Shown: positions 24,119 through 33,057 of the stretch, one piece after another | Layout of the letters: every line of letters begins with the position of its first letter | Position numbering within the stretch: the stretch's first letter is position 1 | Assembly (NCBI RefSeq): GCF_001469955.1 | Contig: NZ_LOPU01000030.1 | Location: 1-64,000 of the forward strand | DNA from: Haloprofundus marisrubri | GTDB taxonomy: Archaea; Halobacteriota; Halobacteria; Halobacteriales; Haloferacaceae | DNA length: 64,000 nucleotides | Direction: 5' to 3' | Made by a program: the position numbers and the translations under genes | The notes under the pieces: model-generated | Database searches by the model: none | What the model was told of the DNA's origin: nothing | Seen by the model: the letters and a program-made list of their open reading frames with translations, nothing else

Positions 24119-25717
24119 ATGTCAGACAAAGACACTCCCTCGTGGAAGCGTCGTGGATTCCTGAAGACGACCGGTGCGCTCGGTCTCATCGGCTTGAGTG
24201 GTGTAACGTCGGCGACCCCGGGTCGGAGTCCGGGTGCGAAAGAGGACGAGATTCTCGTCGGTGTCTCGAAGACAGCGGACGACCCGAAGATGGAAGTCGA
24301 GAAGGCTGTGCCGGGCAACGCCCGTGTCGTCCACGAAAACAAGCAACTCGGCTACGTTGCGGTGAAGTTCCCGTCACAAGCGCCGGAGGTCGCCCGAAAC
24401 AACTTCATCGAGGCGATTACGAAGAAGGACAACGTCAAATACGCCGAGAAGAACGAGACGCTCGAAGCGCAGTATCTACCGTCGGACCCACGGTACTCCG
24501 ACCAGTACGCGGCGCAGATGGTCAACGCCGACGAGGCGTGGGACACGACGCTCGGCAGTTCCGATGTCACCATCGCCGTCATCGACGCCGGTGTCAAGTA
24601 CGACCACCCGGACCTCGCAGACCAGTTCGGCAGCAACAAAGGCTACGACTTCGTCGACAACGACTCTGACCCGTACCCGGACGTACTCGCCGACGAGTAC
24701 CACGGCACCCACGTCGCCGGCATCGCCGCCGGGACGACTGACAACAACGAGGGTGTCTCCGGCATCAGCAATTCCTCGTTGCTGTCGGGCCGCGCACTTT
24801 CCGAGGAAGGCACCGGTTCGACCGCCGACATCGCCGACGCGGTCCAGTGGGCCGCAGACCAAGGCGCGGACGTCATCAACCTCTCGCTCGGTGGCGGCGG
24901 TGCGACGAGCACGATGCAGAACGCCGTCTCGTACGCCTACAACGCGGGGTCGCTCATCGTCGCCGCGGCGGGTAACGACTACGGTCAGCCAGTCTCCTAC
25001 CCGGCGGCGTACAGCGAGTGTCTCGCCGTCTCCGCGCTCGACTCCGACGCGTCGCTTGCGAACTACTCGAACGTCGGCAACGAAATCGAACTCGCCGCAC
25101 CCGGTACGAACGTGCTCTCGACGTGGACGACGAGTACGGAGTACGAGAGCATCTCCGGTACGTCGATGGCGACGCCGGTCGTCTCCGGCGTCGCGGGTCT
25201 CGCACTCGCCGCTCACGACCTGACGAACGAGGAACTCCGCACGCACCTCAAGAACACGGCCGTCGACATCGGCCTCGCCAGCAGCGAGCAGGGTAGCGGC
25301 CGTGTCGACGCCGGCAACGCCGTCACGACCCAACCCGGCAGCGGCGGTGGCGACGGCGGCGACGGCGGCGACGACGGTGGCGACGGTGGCAGCGGCGACT
25401 CCACGTCGGCCTCCGTCGACGGGTCGCTCAGCGGCTACTGGGACTCGAAATGCTGGAACTACGGCTTCTCCTACAGCAGTCCCTCGAAAGTCGTCGTCGA
25501 ACTCTCCGGCCCGTCGAACGCCGACTTCGACCTCTACGCCAGCGACGGCACCGGGTCGTGCCCGTCGACGAGCAACTACGACTACCGCTCGTGGACGACC
25601 GACAGCCAAGAGACCATCGTCGTCGACAACCCCGACGATTCGACGGACCTGACGGTTCTCGTCGACTCCTACAGCGGCAGCGGCGGTTACACGCTCACCA
25701 TCACCGAGTACCAGTAA
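24119..25717 (+). CDS. Tat-exported subtilisin-like serine protease (halolysin type)
   Basis: The protein has 532 residues. A twin-arginine signal occupies residues 1-33 (WKRRGFLKTTGALGLIGL), an inhibitor_I9-type propeptide follows to about 118, then the S8 catalytic domain to about 405: D156 in AVIDAG, H195 in YHGTHVAG, oxyanion N286 in AAAGND and S349 in SGTSMATP. A glycine/aspartate-rich linker (about 410-430) leads to a C-terminal pre-peptidase-like beta domain ending in YTLTITEY. This is the plan of secreted haloarchaeal halolysins, which need the C-terminal domain for activity in high salt. It has its own promoter (24085-24092). Confidence 0.93.
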   Translation: MSDKDTPSWKRRGFLKTTGALGLIGLSGVTSATPGRSPGAKEDEILVGVSKTADDPKMEVEKAVPGNARVVHENKQLGYVAVKFPSQAPEVARNNFIEAITKKDNVKYAEKNETLEAQYLPSDPRYSDQYAAQMVNADEAWDTTLGSSDVTIAVIDAGVKYDHPDLADQFGSNKGYDFVDNDSDPYPDVLADEYHGTHVAGIAAGTTDNNEGVSGISNSSLLSGRALSEEGTGSTADIADAVQWAADQGADVINLSLGGGGATSTMQNAVSYAYNAGSLIVAAAGNDYGQPVSYPAAYSECLAVSALDSDASLANYSNVGNEIELAAPGTNVLSTWTTSTEYESISGTSMATPVVSGVAGLALAAHDLTNEELRTHLKNTAVDIGLASSEQGSGRVDAGNAVTTQPGSGGGDGGDGGDDGGDGGSGDSTSASVDGSLSGYWDSKCWNYGFSYSSPSKVVVELSGPSNADFDLYASDGTGSCPSTSNYDYRSWTTDSQETIVVDNPDDSTDLTVLVDSYSGSGGYTLTITEYQ

Positions 25718-25934
25718 CTCGGCTTCACCGACTCGTCAGCCATCACACGCGTCCGGTCCCTTCTCTTCTGTCGGGTCGAGATTGGTTTCATCACCGAATT
25801 TCACCGCTTCGAGAGGCAACCAAACAACCCTTTGACACCGCTCGAACACCGCTTTCCGAGACGCTCTCGCCGTTCACAATTTCTACAATTTGTACAATGC
25901 GTGAGTTCATACGCCTCGCTCCCGTGTACGTGTT

Positions 25935-27263
25935 ATGCGCCTTCGGTACGACCACGGGACCGTCCGAATCGAGGGGTCACAGGAGACACTCGACGAGGTG
26001 GCCTTTCCGTTCGTCCTCGACGGCGAGAGTGTCGGCGCGCTTCAGTACGGGGCGCTCCGCGACTCGCTTCGAGCGGCGGGCGTCGAGTTCGATGACGAGG
26101 TTCTCGACCCGGTTTCTGGTCCGCGACTCTCCTGTTCGCTCTCGCTTCGGCCCTACCAGTCAGAGGCGCTCCGTCGCTGGCGCAGCGACGAACGCGGCGT
26201 CGTCGTCCTCCCCACGGGCGCGGGCAAGACGTACGTCGGCATGGCCGCCATCGACACCGTGGGCGGGCCGACGCTCGTCGTCGTGCCCACGCTGGACCTC
26301 GTCGACCAGTGGCGCGACGAACTCGCGCGGTTCGAGGTGCCTGTCGGCGAGTTTTCCGGACGCACAAAGGACCTCTCGTCCATCACGGTGGCGACGTACG
26401 ACTCGGCGTACACGCACGCGACGACGCTCGGCAATCGCTTCGAGTTCGTGCTGTTCGACGAGGTTCACCATCTCGCCGCCGAGAGCTATCGACGCATCGC
26501 CGAGCGGATGGCCGCGCCCGCACGGATGGGACTGACCGCGACGTACGAACGCGACGACGGGGCACACGAGCGACTCGTACATCTACTGGGCGGGAAGGTG
26601 TACGAAATCGGCACCGACGACCTGACCGGCGAGTACCTCTCGACGTACACCGTCGAGCGAATCACGGTCGAACTCACCTCCGAAGAACGGGAGGCGTACG
26701 ACGAACACGCGGCGGTGTTCAGAAACTACGTCGCGTTCAGCAACGTCTCGCTCGACGGTCCCGACGGCTATCGGAACTTGGTCGTCAGAAGCGGCAACGA
26801 CCCGCGGGCGTGGCGCGCGATTCGCGCCAAGGAGACCTCGCGGAAAATCGCGTTCAACGCCGAGTCGAAACTCGACGAACTCGCCTCGCTTCTTCGGGAG
26901 TGCCGCGAGAACGACGACCGAATCATCGTCTTCACTCGCTACAACGACCTCGTTCACGTCGTCGCCGACCGTTTCCTGATTCCTTCGATAACGTACAAGA
27001 CGCCGACCGACGAGCGCCGTTCGACCCTCTCTGGGTTCAAAGCCGGTCGCTACGACGCCATCGTCAGTTCGCAGGTGCTCGACGAGGGCGTCGACGTCCC
27101 TGACGCCAACGTCGGCATCATCCTCAGCGGCACCGGCAGCGAACGCGAGTACCGCCAGCGACTCGGCCGCATTCTCCGTCCCTCCGAGAAACCCGCCCGA
27201 CTGTACGAACTCGTCTCCGCCGACACCGGCGAGACCCGCACCGCCGACCGCCGCCGCGCCTGA
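25935..27263 (+). CDS. XPB/Rad25-type superfamily 2 DNA helicase
   Basis: The protein has 442 residues. It has an N-terminal damage-recognition-like domain (1-70), Walker A PTGAGKT at 93-99, DEVH at 175-178, the LTATYERDDG motif III region, and a C-terminal helicase domain ending in EREYRQRLGRILRPSEK (motif VI). This is archaeal XPB, the ATPase that opens DNA at lesions. The partner nuclease gene bax1 begins 10 nt downstream on the same strand, so the two are an operon, matching the known XPB-Bax1 complex. The start at ATG 25935 agrees with the family. Confidence 0.9.
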   Translation: MRLRYDHGTVRIEGSQETLDEVAFPFVLDGESVGALQYGALRDSLRAAGVEFDDEVLDPVSGPRLSCSLSLRPYQSEALRRWRSDERGVVVLPTGAGKTYVGMAAIDTVGGPTLVVVPTLDLVDQWRDELARFEVPVGEFSGRTKDLSSITVATYDSAYTHATTLGNRFEFVLFDEVHHLAAESYRRIAERMAAPARMGLTATYERDDGAHERLVHLLGGKVYEIGTDDLTGEYLSTYTVERITVELTSEEREAYDEHAAVFRNYVAFSNVSLDGPDGYRNLVVRSGNDPRAWRAIRAKETSRKIAFNAESKLDELASLLRECRENDDRIIVFTRYNDLVHVVADRFLIPSITYKTPTDERRSTLSGFKAGRYDAIVSSQVLDEGVDVPDANVGIILSGTGSEREYRQRLGRILRPSEKPARLYELVSADTGETRTADRRRA

Positions 27264-27273
27264 TTTCCCACCG

Positions 27274-28866
27274 ATGCTCACGAAGAAACTGCTCGAAACC
27301 CGACAGCGCAACCCCAAGATATGGCCCGTCTACCGACCGCCCGAGGAGTACCGAAACACCGCGGCCGCGGTTCTCGACGCCTACCGGCCCGGCGTGACGA
27401 AAGCCCAACTCGACGAGACGCTGCGTGACGCCGAAACCCACGAGACGTACACGCTCGTCCGCGGTCTCAGAAAACTACTCGACCGAAGGCTCACCTTCGA
27501 CTGCGACCCGCCCGTCGACCCCGAAGAACTCCGCGAAGCGGCGTTCGAGCGCGGGTTCGTCACCGAGGCCCGCGAACGACGCGCGGTGATGGACGCTGTC
27601 GGCGACCTGTTCGGTATCTCCGGCACGGAAGTCTCCGACTCGCTGTGGGCCGACAGCGAGCGCGAACAGCGCCTCCGCGACGCGCCCGCCGTCGCCCCCG
27701 CGGACCTCCTTCGACAGTACAACCTCGCACTCACGGGGACGTTTCTCTGTGACGCCGTCTCGCTGACCGTCCAAAGTCGGACCGACCTCGACCGACTCGC
27801 TATCAGTGCGAGCGAACTCGGTGTGATGGTCGAGTACCGGGACGGGATGAACGCGCTCCACGTCGTCGGCCCAGCGGCCGTCGACAGAAAGTACCGAACC
27901 TATCGAAAGCGAGTCGCCGAGTGGGTCGGCCACGTCGTCGCCGCTTCGGAGTGGACGCTCCGCGCACGTGTCGAAGTCGAGGTGCGCGGCGAAACGCGAC
28001 TGTACGAGTTCGCGGTCGATTCGACGAGAAGCGACCTGTTCCCGCTCTCGCCGTGGTCGTGTACGCCCGACGACGACCGGCGGGCGCGCTTTACCGACCG
28101 AATCGAGTCGCGCCTTCCGCGGTGGCGACTCCGCCCGGGGCCGACCGTGGTTCGCGGAGTCGGCGAAGCGAGAGGCGACACTGGAGAGAGCGATGCTACG
28201 ACGGCCGTCGTCGACTTCATTTTCGAGCGCCCATACAGCGGGCGCGAGTGTTATCTCGCCGTCTTCGACTGCTGGACGCCCGAGTTTCTCGAAAATCGTT
28301 TGACTGCGCTCCGGTCGGCGGCGGGCGATAGGCCCGTCGTCGCCGCCGTCAACGAGCGACGCTGTTGTGCTTCGGGCATCGACAAGGAAGCGTTGCGAGA
28401 CGGCCTCGCCTCGAAACTCGTCGCAGAGCGGGCGACGGCCGCCGACGCTGTCGTCTGGTTTCCGAACGCCTTTCCAGTGGAAGCTGTGGCCGCCGAACTC
28501 GACGAGTTCGAACAAGAGTTCGTTCGAGCGGACCGCGAGTATCTGTTCCCAGTCGACCTCGATGCACAATCCGACGCACTGGAGGTCGACGCCTTCGCCT
28601 ACGACCGGCAGGTCGAACCGGAGGCAGTTCGGCGTCACGCGCTCGACACCGGCTACGGGGTGTTGTCGAACGGAACGTACCTCCCCGAGCGACTCGCCTC
28701 GGAACTCAGAACCGAAATCGACGCGCTCGACCGGCAAACGGTCGACGCGGTGCGACCGCTTCTCGGCAGCTACGATGTCGGAACCGATGCACTCGCCGCG
28801 CTGGGATACGTCGTCGAGGAAGCGACCGCGGAGCGAGCAACCGTTCGTCGGCAGGAAGCCGACTGA
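27274..28866 (+). CDS. bax1: Bax1 (DUF790) nuclease, partner of XPB
   Basis: The protein has 530 residues. The start MLTKKLLETRQRNPKIWPVYRPPEEYRNTAAAVLDAY is the DUF790 signature. The N-terminal region interacts with XPB in characterised archaea, and the C-terminal half contains a PD-(D/E)XK-like nuclease fold (EVEVRGETRLYEFAVD, then DFIFERPYSGRECYLAVFDCWTPEFLENRL). It makes a structure-specific cut 3' of the lesion. Unlike the compact archaeal copies, this one has an extended C-terminus of about 100 residues (after YLFPVDLDAQ) of unknown role. Operon with the helicase. Confidence 0.9.
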   Translation: MLTKKLLETRQRNPKIWPVYRPPEEYRNTAAAVLDAYRPGVTKAQLDETLRDAETHETYTLVRGLRKLLDRRLTFDCDPPVDPEELREAAFERGFVTEARERRAVMDAVGDLFGISGTEVSDSLWADSEREQRLRDAPAVAPADLLRQYNLALTGTFLCDAVSLTVQSRTDLDRLAISASELGVMVEYRDGMNALHVVGPAAVDRKYRTYRKRVAEWVGHVVAASEWTLRARVEVEVRGETRLYEFAVDSTRSDLFPLSPWSCTPDDDRRARFTDRIESRLPRWRLRPGPTVVRGVGEARGDTGESDATTAVVDFIFERPYSGRECYLAVFDCWTPEFLENRLTALRSAAGDRPVVAAVNERRCCASGIDKEALRDGLASKLVAERATAADAVVWFPNAFPVEAVAAELDEFEQEFVRADREYLFPVDLDAQSDALEVDAFAYDRQVEPEAVRRHALDTGYGVLSNGTYLPERLASELRTEIDALDRQTVDAVRPLLGSYDVGTDALAALGYVVEEATAERATVRRQEAD

Positions 28867-28897
28867 ACCGCCGCCGAGTCGGTACCGGTCGACGCGC

Positions 28898-29737
28898 TCA
28901 CAACGATGTCGTCTCCAACTCGAACGGCGGCGGTTGCGTTCCGTCCGTGTCGGTGAAGTCGTACTCGCGCGCGAGCGCACCCGTGAGGAGCACCTGTCCC
29001 GACTTCTCCATCACGTCGGGGTCCGCTGCGAGCGCTGCGACCGCGCGGCCGACGTACTCCGGCGAGTGCGTCTCTTCTGGTACGCCCTCGCCCGCGTCCT
29101 CGAACGCTCGAACGACGCGTTCGGTTCTGACGAACCCCGGATACAACGAGACGGCCGCGACGTCGTGGTCGCGGAGTTCGTGCGCCATCGCCTTCGCCAT
29201 CCGGTCGACGGCCGTCTTGGCGACGTCGTACATCACGCTTCCTCGGTATCTGTCGCCGTCTCCCGAGGAGACGTTGACGACCAGTCCATCTTCTTTGTCG
29301 ACCATCCGCCGAGCGGCGAGTCGACTCGCCGTGTAGTGCGCGCGAACGCCGGCGTCGAACATCCCCGACCAGCGGTCCATCGGTTGCGTCCAAAACGGGT
29401 CGTCGAACGTCTCGTCGTAGCCCTCGTAGCCACCCCAGACGTTGTTGACGAGCAGGTCGAGATGAGTCTGCTCGTCGTCGATTCTCGCAAAAAGCGCCCC
29501 CACGTCGGCGTCGACGGTGTGGTCGCAGCGGACCGCGACTCCTTGGCCGCCGCGCTCTGTGACCATCTTGGCCGTCTCCGTGACGGTTCCCGGCAGGTTG
29601 TCGGTCGTGTCGCCGGCGACGCTGCGGCCCGTCACGTACACTGTCGCGCCCGCGTCGCCGAGCGAGAGCGCGATGCCGCGGCCGACGCCTCTGCTCGCGC
29701 CGGTGACGACGGCGACGGTGTCGAAGAGATTCGGCAT
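28898..29737 (-). CDS. Short-chain dehydrogenase/reductase
   Basis: The protein has 279 residues. The Rossmann start is TGASRGVG at 12-19; NNVWGGYEG replaces the common NNAG, and the catalytic YxxxK appears in MYDVAKTAVDRMAKAM. The sequence resembles DHRS1-type enzymes more than classical FabG, especially the TVYVTGRSVAGDTTDNLPGTV loop that follows the second strand. The substrate is unknown. The gene begins 25 nt downstream of the EF-1alpha stop codon on the same strand, so it may be read through from that strong promoter. Confidence 0.85.
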   Translation of the reverse strand: MPNLFDTVAVVTGASRGVGRGIALSLGDAGATVYVTGRSVAGDTTDNLPGTVTETAKMVTERGGQGVAVRCDHTVDADVGALFARIDDEQTHLDLLVNNVWGGYEGYDETFDDPFWTQPMDRWSGMFDAGVRAHYTASRLAARRMVDKEDGLVVNVSSGDGDRYRGSVMYDVAKTAVDRMAKAMAHELRDHDVAAVSLYPGFVRTERVVRAFEDAGEGVPEETHSPEYVGRAVAALAADPDVMEKSGQVLLTGALAREYDFTDTDGTQPPPFELETTSL

Positions 29738-29761
29738 GGTGGCGAAAAAAGACGGGTCGGC

Positions 29762-31030
29762 TTACCGCTCGTTGACTTCGAGCACCTTGCCCGCGGCGAT
29801 CGTCTGACCCATGTCGCGGATGGCGAAGCTCCCGAGTTCGGGAATCTCGCTCGACGGCTCGATGCTGAGCGGTTTCTGCGGGCGCAGCGTCACGATGGCC
29901 GCGTCGCCGGCTTTGATGAAGTCGGGGTTCTCTTCGGCGACTTCGCCCGACGCCGGGTCGAGTTTCTGGTCGATGGATTCGACGGTGCAGGCGACCTGTG
30001 CGGTGTGTGCGTGAATGACCGGCGTGTAGCCCGCGGTGACGACCGAGGGGTGCTGCATCACGACGATTTGCGCTTGGAACGTCTCGGCGACTTTCGGCGG
30101 GTCGTCGGCGGGGCCACAGACGTCGCCGCGGCGGATGTCGTCCTTGCCGACGCCGCGGACGTTGAAGCCGACGTTGTCGCCGGGTTCGGCGCGGTCGACC
30201 TCCTCGTGGTGCATCTCGATGGTTTTGACCTCACCCGAGACGTCCGAGGGCTGGAACGAGACGCTCGCACCCTTTTCGAGGATACCGGTCTCGACGCGGC
30301 CGACAGGGACGGTGCCGATACCCGAAATCGTGTAGACGTCCTGAATCGGGAGTCGCAGCGGTGCGTCCGTCGGTGGCGACATCTCCGGGAGGTTGTTCAG
30401 CGCCTCCAAGATGGTGGGACCGTCGAACCACGACATGTTCTCGGAGTGTTCGGCGATGTTGTCGCCTTCGAACGCCGAGATGGGGATGAAGCGCGCGTCG
30501 TCGGTGTCGAAGCGGACCTGCGTGAGCAGTTTCTTCACGGCGTCGACGACTTCGCGGTAGCGGTCCTCCTCGTAGTTGACCGTGTCCATCTTGTTGACGG
30601 CGACGATGAGCGTCTCGATACCGAGCGTCCGTGAGAGGAACACGTGTTCGCGCGTCTGCGGCGCGACACCGTCGTCGGCGGCGACGACCAACACGGCGTG
30701 GTCGGCCTGCGACGCCCCGGTAATCATGTTCTTCACGAAGTCGCGGTGACCGGGGGTGTCCACGATGGTGAAGTAGTACTTGTCCGTGTCGAAGCGCTGG
30801 TGGGCGATGTCGATGGTGACGCCGCGCTCTCGCTCCTCGGCGAGGTTGTCCATCACGTAGGCGAACTCGAAACCGCCTTTACCTTTCTCGGCGGCCTCCT
30901 CTCGGTGCTGTTCGATGACGTGTTCGGGTACGGAGCCCGTCTCGAACAAGAGACGCCCGACGAGCGTACTCTTGCCGTGGTCGACGTGGCCGATAATTGC
31001 TAAGTTCTGGTGTGGTTTGTCTTGTGCCAT
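29762..31030 (-). CDS. tef1a: Translation elongation factor EF-1alpha (stand-alone copy)
   Basis: The protein has 422 residues, full length. GTPase motifs are GHVDHGKS (14-21), DTPGH (91-95) and NKMD (146-149), followed by the two beta-barrel domains ([50 protein letters not shown]). It delivers aminoacyl-tRNA to the ribosome. In haloarchaea the canonical gene is normally followed by rpsJ; here the next gene is a dehydrogenase and no ribosomal protein gene is near. G3 reads DTPGH where the archaeal norm is DCPGH. Both points suggest a second copy or a relocated gene. The leader carries a stable hairpin. Confidence 0.93.
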   Translation of the reverse strand: MAQDKPHQNLAIIGHVDHGKSTLVGRLLFETGSVPEHVIEQHREEAAEKGKGGFEFAYVMDNLAEERERGVTIDIAHQRFDTDKYYFTIVDTPGHRDFVKNMITGASQADHAVLVVAADDGVAPQTREHVFLSRTLGIETLIVAVNKMDTVNYEEDRYREVVDAVKKLLTQVRFDTDDARFIPISAFEGDNIAEHSENMSWFDGPTILEALNNLPEMSPPTDAPLRLPIQDVYTISGIGTVPVGRVETGILEKGASVSFQPSDVSGEVKTIEMHHEEVDRAEPGDNVGFNVRGVGKDDIRRGDVCGPADDPPKVAETFQAQIVVMQHPSVVTAGYTPVIHAHTAQVACTVESIDQKLDPASGEVAEENPDFIKAGDAAIVTLRPQKPLSIEPSSEIPELGSFAIRDMGQTIAAGKVLEVNER

Positions 31031-31038
31031 GGTACCGT

Positions 31039-31055
31039 CAGGCGTCGTGCGCCTG
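31039..31055 (-). promoter_or_regulatory. Hairpin in the EF-1alpha leader
   Basis: CAGGCG and CGCCTG flank a five-base loop, ending 9 nt before the start codon. A possible TATA-like GCATAAAC lies at about 31063-31070, which would leave the transcript with a short leader made mostly of this hairpin. It could affect translation or RNA stability. Confidence 0.4.
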
Positions 31056-31253
31056 TCAGAGGGTTTATGCTGTACGAGAGCAAAACGATTGTCTCCGGTA
31101 CGTTAGTTGAACTCACTTATCTTTGATATTATCTGGTGTGAGCGATTCTCGGCGGTGACGGAGAGTCGTCGAAAAAGACCGATTTCGGGTGCGTCGGTGC
31201 GTCTGCTGCCGGGTTGTGACGAAACGGGCGTGCCGATGTCTCGGGCGCGTCGT

Positions 31254-31679
31254 CTACGCCGAGTAGCCCGGCGACTGCGACTCGATGACGTCGGCGATGC
31301 TCGTCATCTCCTCACCGACGGTGGCGACGACGTCGTCGAGGGTGACGATGCCAACGAGTGTGCCGTCGTCGTCGACGACGGGGAGTCGGCGTACTTTGGC
31401 CTCGCCGAGTTTCTTCGCCACGGCGAAGCCGTCTTCGTCGTGATGGATGGTTTCGGGGTTCTCGGACATGATATCTTGAGCAGTCATCTCCGAGATGTCG
31501 TCGTGTTCTCCGATAGCGAGCGCGATTTCTCTGTCGGTGACGATGCCGCGCGGTTCGTCGCTCTCGACGACGACGACGGACCCGACACCTTCCGAGGAGA
31601 ACGTCTGGGCTATCTCTCTGATGTTCGTGTCCGGGTCGACTGTGACGACGTCTTCGTTTGCGAGGTCTCCAACTGGCAT
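31254..31679 (-). CDS. CBS-domain pair protein
   Basis: The protein has 141 residues, starting at ATG 31679 (MPVGDLANEDVVTVDPDTN). Two CBS motifs fill it: VVTVDPDTNIREIAQTFSSEGVGSVVVVESDEPRGIVTDREI, then AQDIMSENPETIHHDEDG to GTLVGIVTLDDVVATVGEE. Such stand-alone CBS pairs bind adenine nucleotides and sense energy state for partner proteins that are often unlinked. No domain other than CBS is present. The arginine-rich open frame upstream is not coding. Confidence 0.88.
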   Translation of the reverse strand: MPVGDLANEDVVTVDPDTNIREIAQTFSSEGVGSVVVVESDEPRGIVTDREIALAIGEHDDISEMTAQDIMSENPETIHHDEDGFAVAKKLGEAKVRRLPVVDDDGTLVGIVTLDDVVATVGEEMTSIADVIESQSPGYSA

Positions 31680-31935
31680 AGCGTGGGCTAGCCCAACCGT
31701 GAACGTGGTAATCGTATGGCCTGTATTTGCGCGGGCGTCGATGCGTGCCCGTTCAGTGGTCGAAACGGGACTCGTGTGGAGGGCCGAAACGGGGCAGATT
31801 CGGAGGGCCGAAGCGGTGGAAGGCCGACGCCGAGCGACACAATTTTTGGACAGTTCACACAGTGTAGACGGTGTCAAATTGGCCGATAGCGTCCGCGGTG
31901 GGACTGCGTACCGACTCTCGACGTAGACCGTCCGT
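31680..31935. other. Intergenic stretch with imperfect GGCCGAAACGG repeats
   Basis: No gene is seen. GGAGGGCCGAAACGG, GGAGGGCCGAAGCGG and a weaker GGTCGAAACGG occur within about 80 nt (around 31,760-31,830), in the region between the divergent CBS gene and the end of the lipoprotein gene. Function unknown. Confidence 0.4.
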
Positions 31936-32823
31936 TCACTTGGTCGCTTCGATGGCCTCCTCGTACCAGTCGGGTCGTTCGACGGTCGTTTCACCGACAC
32001 CGCGGAACTCGTGTGTCGTCGTGGTGAACTGCCGGCCGGCGTCGTGGGACGCCTGATACGACGTTCGTATCTCCTCGAAGCGTCCGCCGGCGCGGACGAC
32101 GCCGACACTTCGCGTCTGCGTGAGTCCGCGGTCGAACTGCGTGCGAATCTCCGGCGGTGCCGTCCACGTGAGCCACGACAGTGTCGTGTCGTCGTACGGT
32201 TCGGTTCCCCGAAGGCCCGCGCTGGCAAGTTCGCTCTCGATGCGTGATTTACCGCTGTGTGCGGCTACTTGGACGAATCCTTGCCCGCCGGTCTCCGCAG
32301 ACATATCGATACGCCGGTACTCGGGACCGTTTTCGGTCTCTTCGCGCTGGAGTGCGGTTTCGTCGTCTGCCCACCACTCGATACGGTTTCCCGTGGGCCG
32401 CTGTGACCAGAACGTCGTCTCCGGACCCGGCCGGTAGACGGCGTGCAACCGCTCACCGCCGGCGCTGACGCGGCCGGTCCACACCGATTCGCCTCGCTCC
32501 ACGACTCGATTCTCGTCGTCGTACACTCGGCGGAGGTTGGTCTGTTCGCTGGTGAACGACGCCGCTTCGAGCGCGTCGTGGTGCGCGACAGCCAACTCCC
32601 ACGCGTCCTCGACGCCGTCTTCGGAGACACCCGGCGGTAGGTCGGCCGTCGATGCGGGCGTGGAGGTCTCCGCTGGCGGTGTCTCCGTCGGCGCGTCCGT
32701 CGAGGACGACCCTTCGACGACGCTGTTTCCGGGTTCTGTCCCACTCTGGAGGGCGCTGCACCCGGCGAGTCCGAGTGAGAGGGCGGTTCCACCGGCGACG
32801 CGAAGGTAGCGGCGTCGGTTCAT
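31936..32823 (-). CDS. Tat-exported lipoprotein, unknown function
   Basis: The protein has 295 residues. The start is ATG 32823 (MNRRRYLRVAGGTALSLGLAGC): a twin-arginine motif and a lipobox with the lipidated cysteine at 22. A 13-residue-longer version from an upstream ATG is rejected because the TATA box fits 32823. A linker rich in S, T and P (30-65) precedes a globular domain with WTGRVSAGGERLHAVYRPG, EWWADDETALQRE and TLSWLTWTAPPE. Similar lipoproteins are widespread in haloarchaea and resemble the LolA/LppX-type lipid-binding fold, but that assignment is only tentative. Confidence 0.78.
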   Translation of the reverse strand: MNRRRYLRVAGGTALSLGLAGCSALQSGTEPGNSVVEGSSSTDAPTETPPAETSTPASTADLPPGVSEDGVEDAWELAVAHHDALEAASFTSEQTNLRRVYDDENRVVERGESVWTGRVSAGGERLHAVYRPGPETTFWSQRPTGNRIEWWADDETALQREETENGPEYRRIDMSAETGGQGFVQVAAHSGKSRIESELASAGLRGTEPYDDTTLSWLTWTAPPEIRTQFDRGLTQTRSVGVVRAGGRFEEIRTSYQASHDAGRQFTTTTHEFRGVGETTVERPDWYEEAIEATK

Positions 32824-32847
32824 GTTTCTCTCTTGAACGAATAGATG

Positions 32848-32853
32848 TATAAA
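32848..32853 (-). promoter_or_regulatory. TATA box of the lipoprotein gene
   Basis: TTTATA on the minus strand lies 24 nt before ATG 32823, the leaderless spacing. A second TTTATAATC lies further upstream, and the 32824-32920 stretch is strongly A/T-rich, with no gene up to 33057. Confidence 0.6.
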
Positions 32854-33057
32854 CTTTTGCAAAATAGCGATTATAAATAGTAGGGTTCAAAAAATAGAAT
32901 CCAGAACCGTGCTATCGGCAGGATTTTGTCCAAATTCTCAGAAGCACATCCGATTTTCGATTCGGGTCTGTGAGGTGACGGTCGCTCTCGTGGTCGACAC
33001 CAGCAGGTGACCAACACCGGTTCGACTGCCGACACCACGAGTTAGAAGCAGTTCCGC

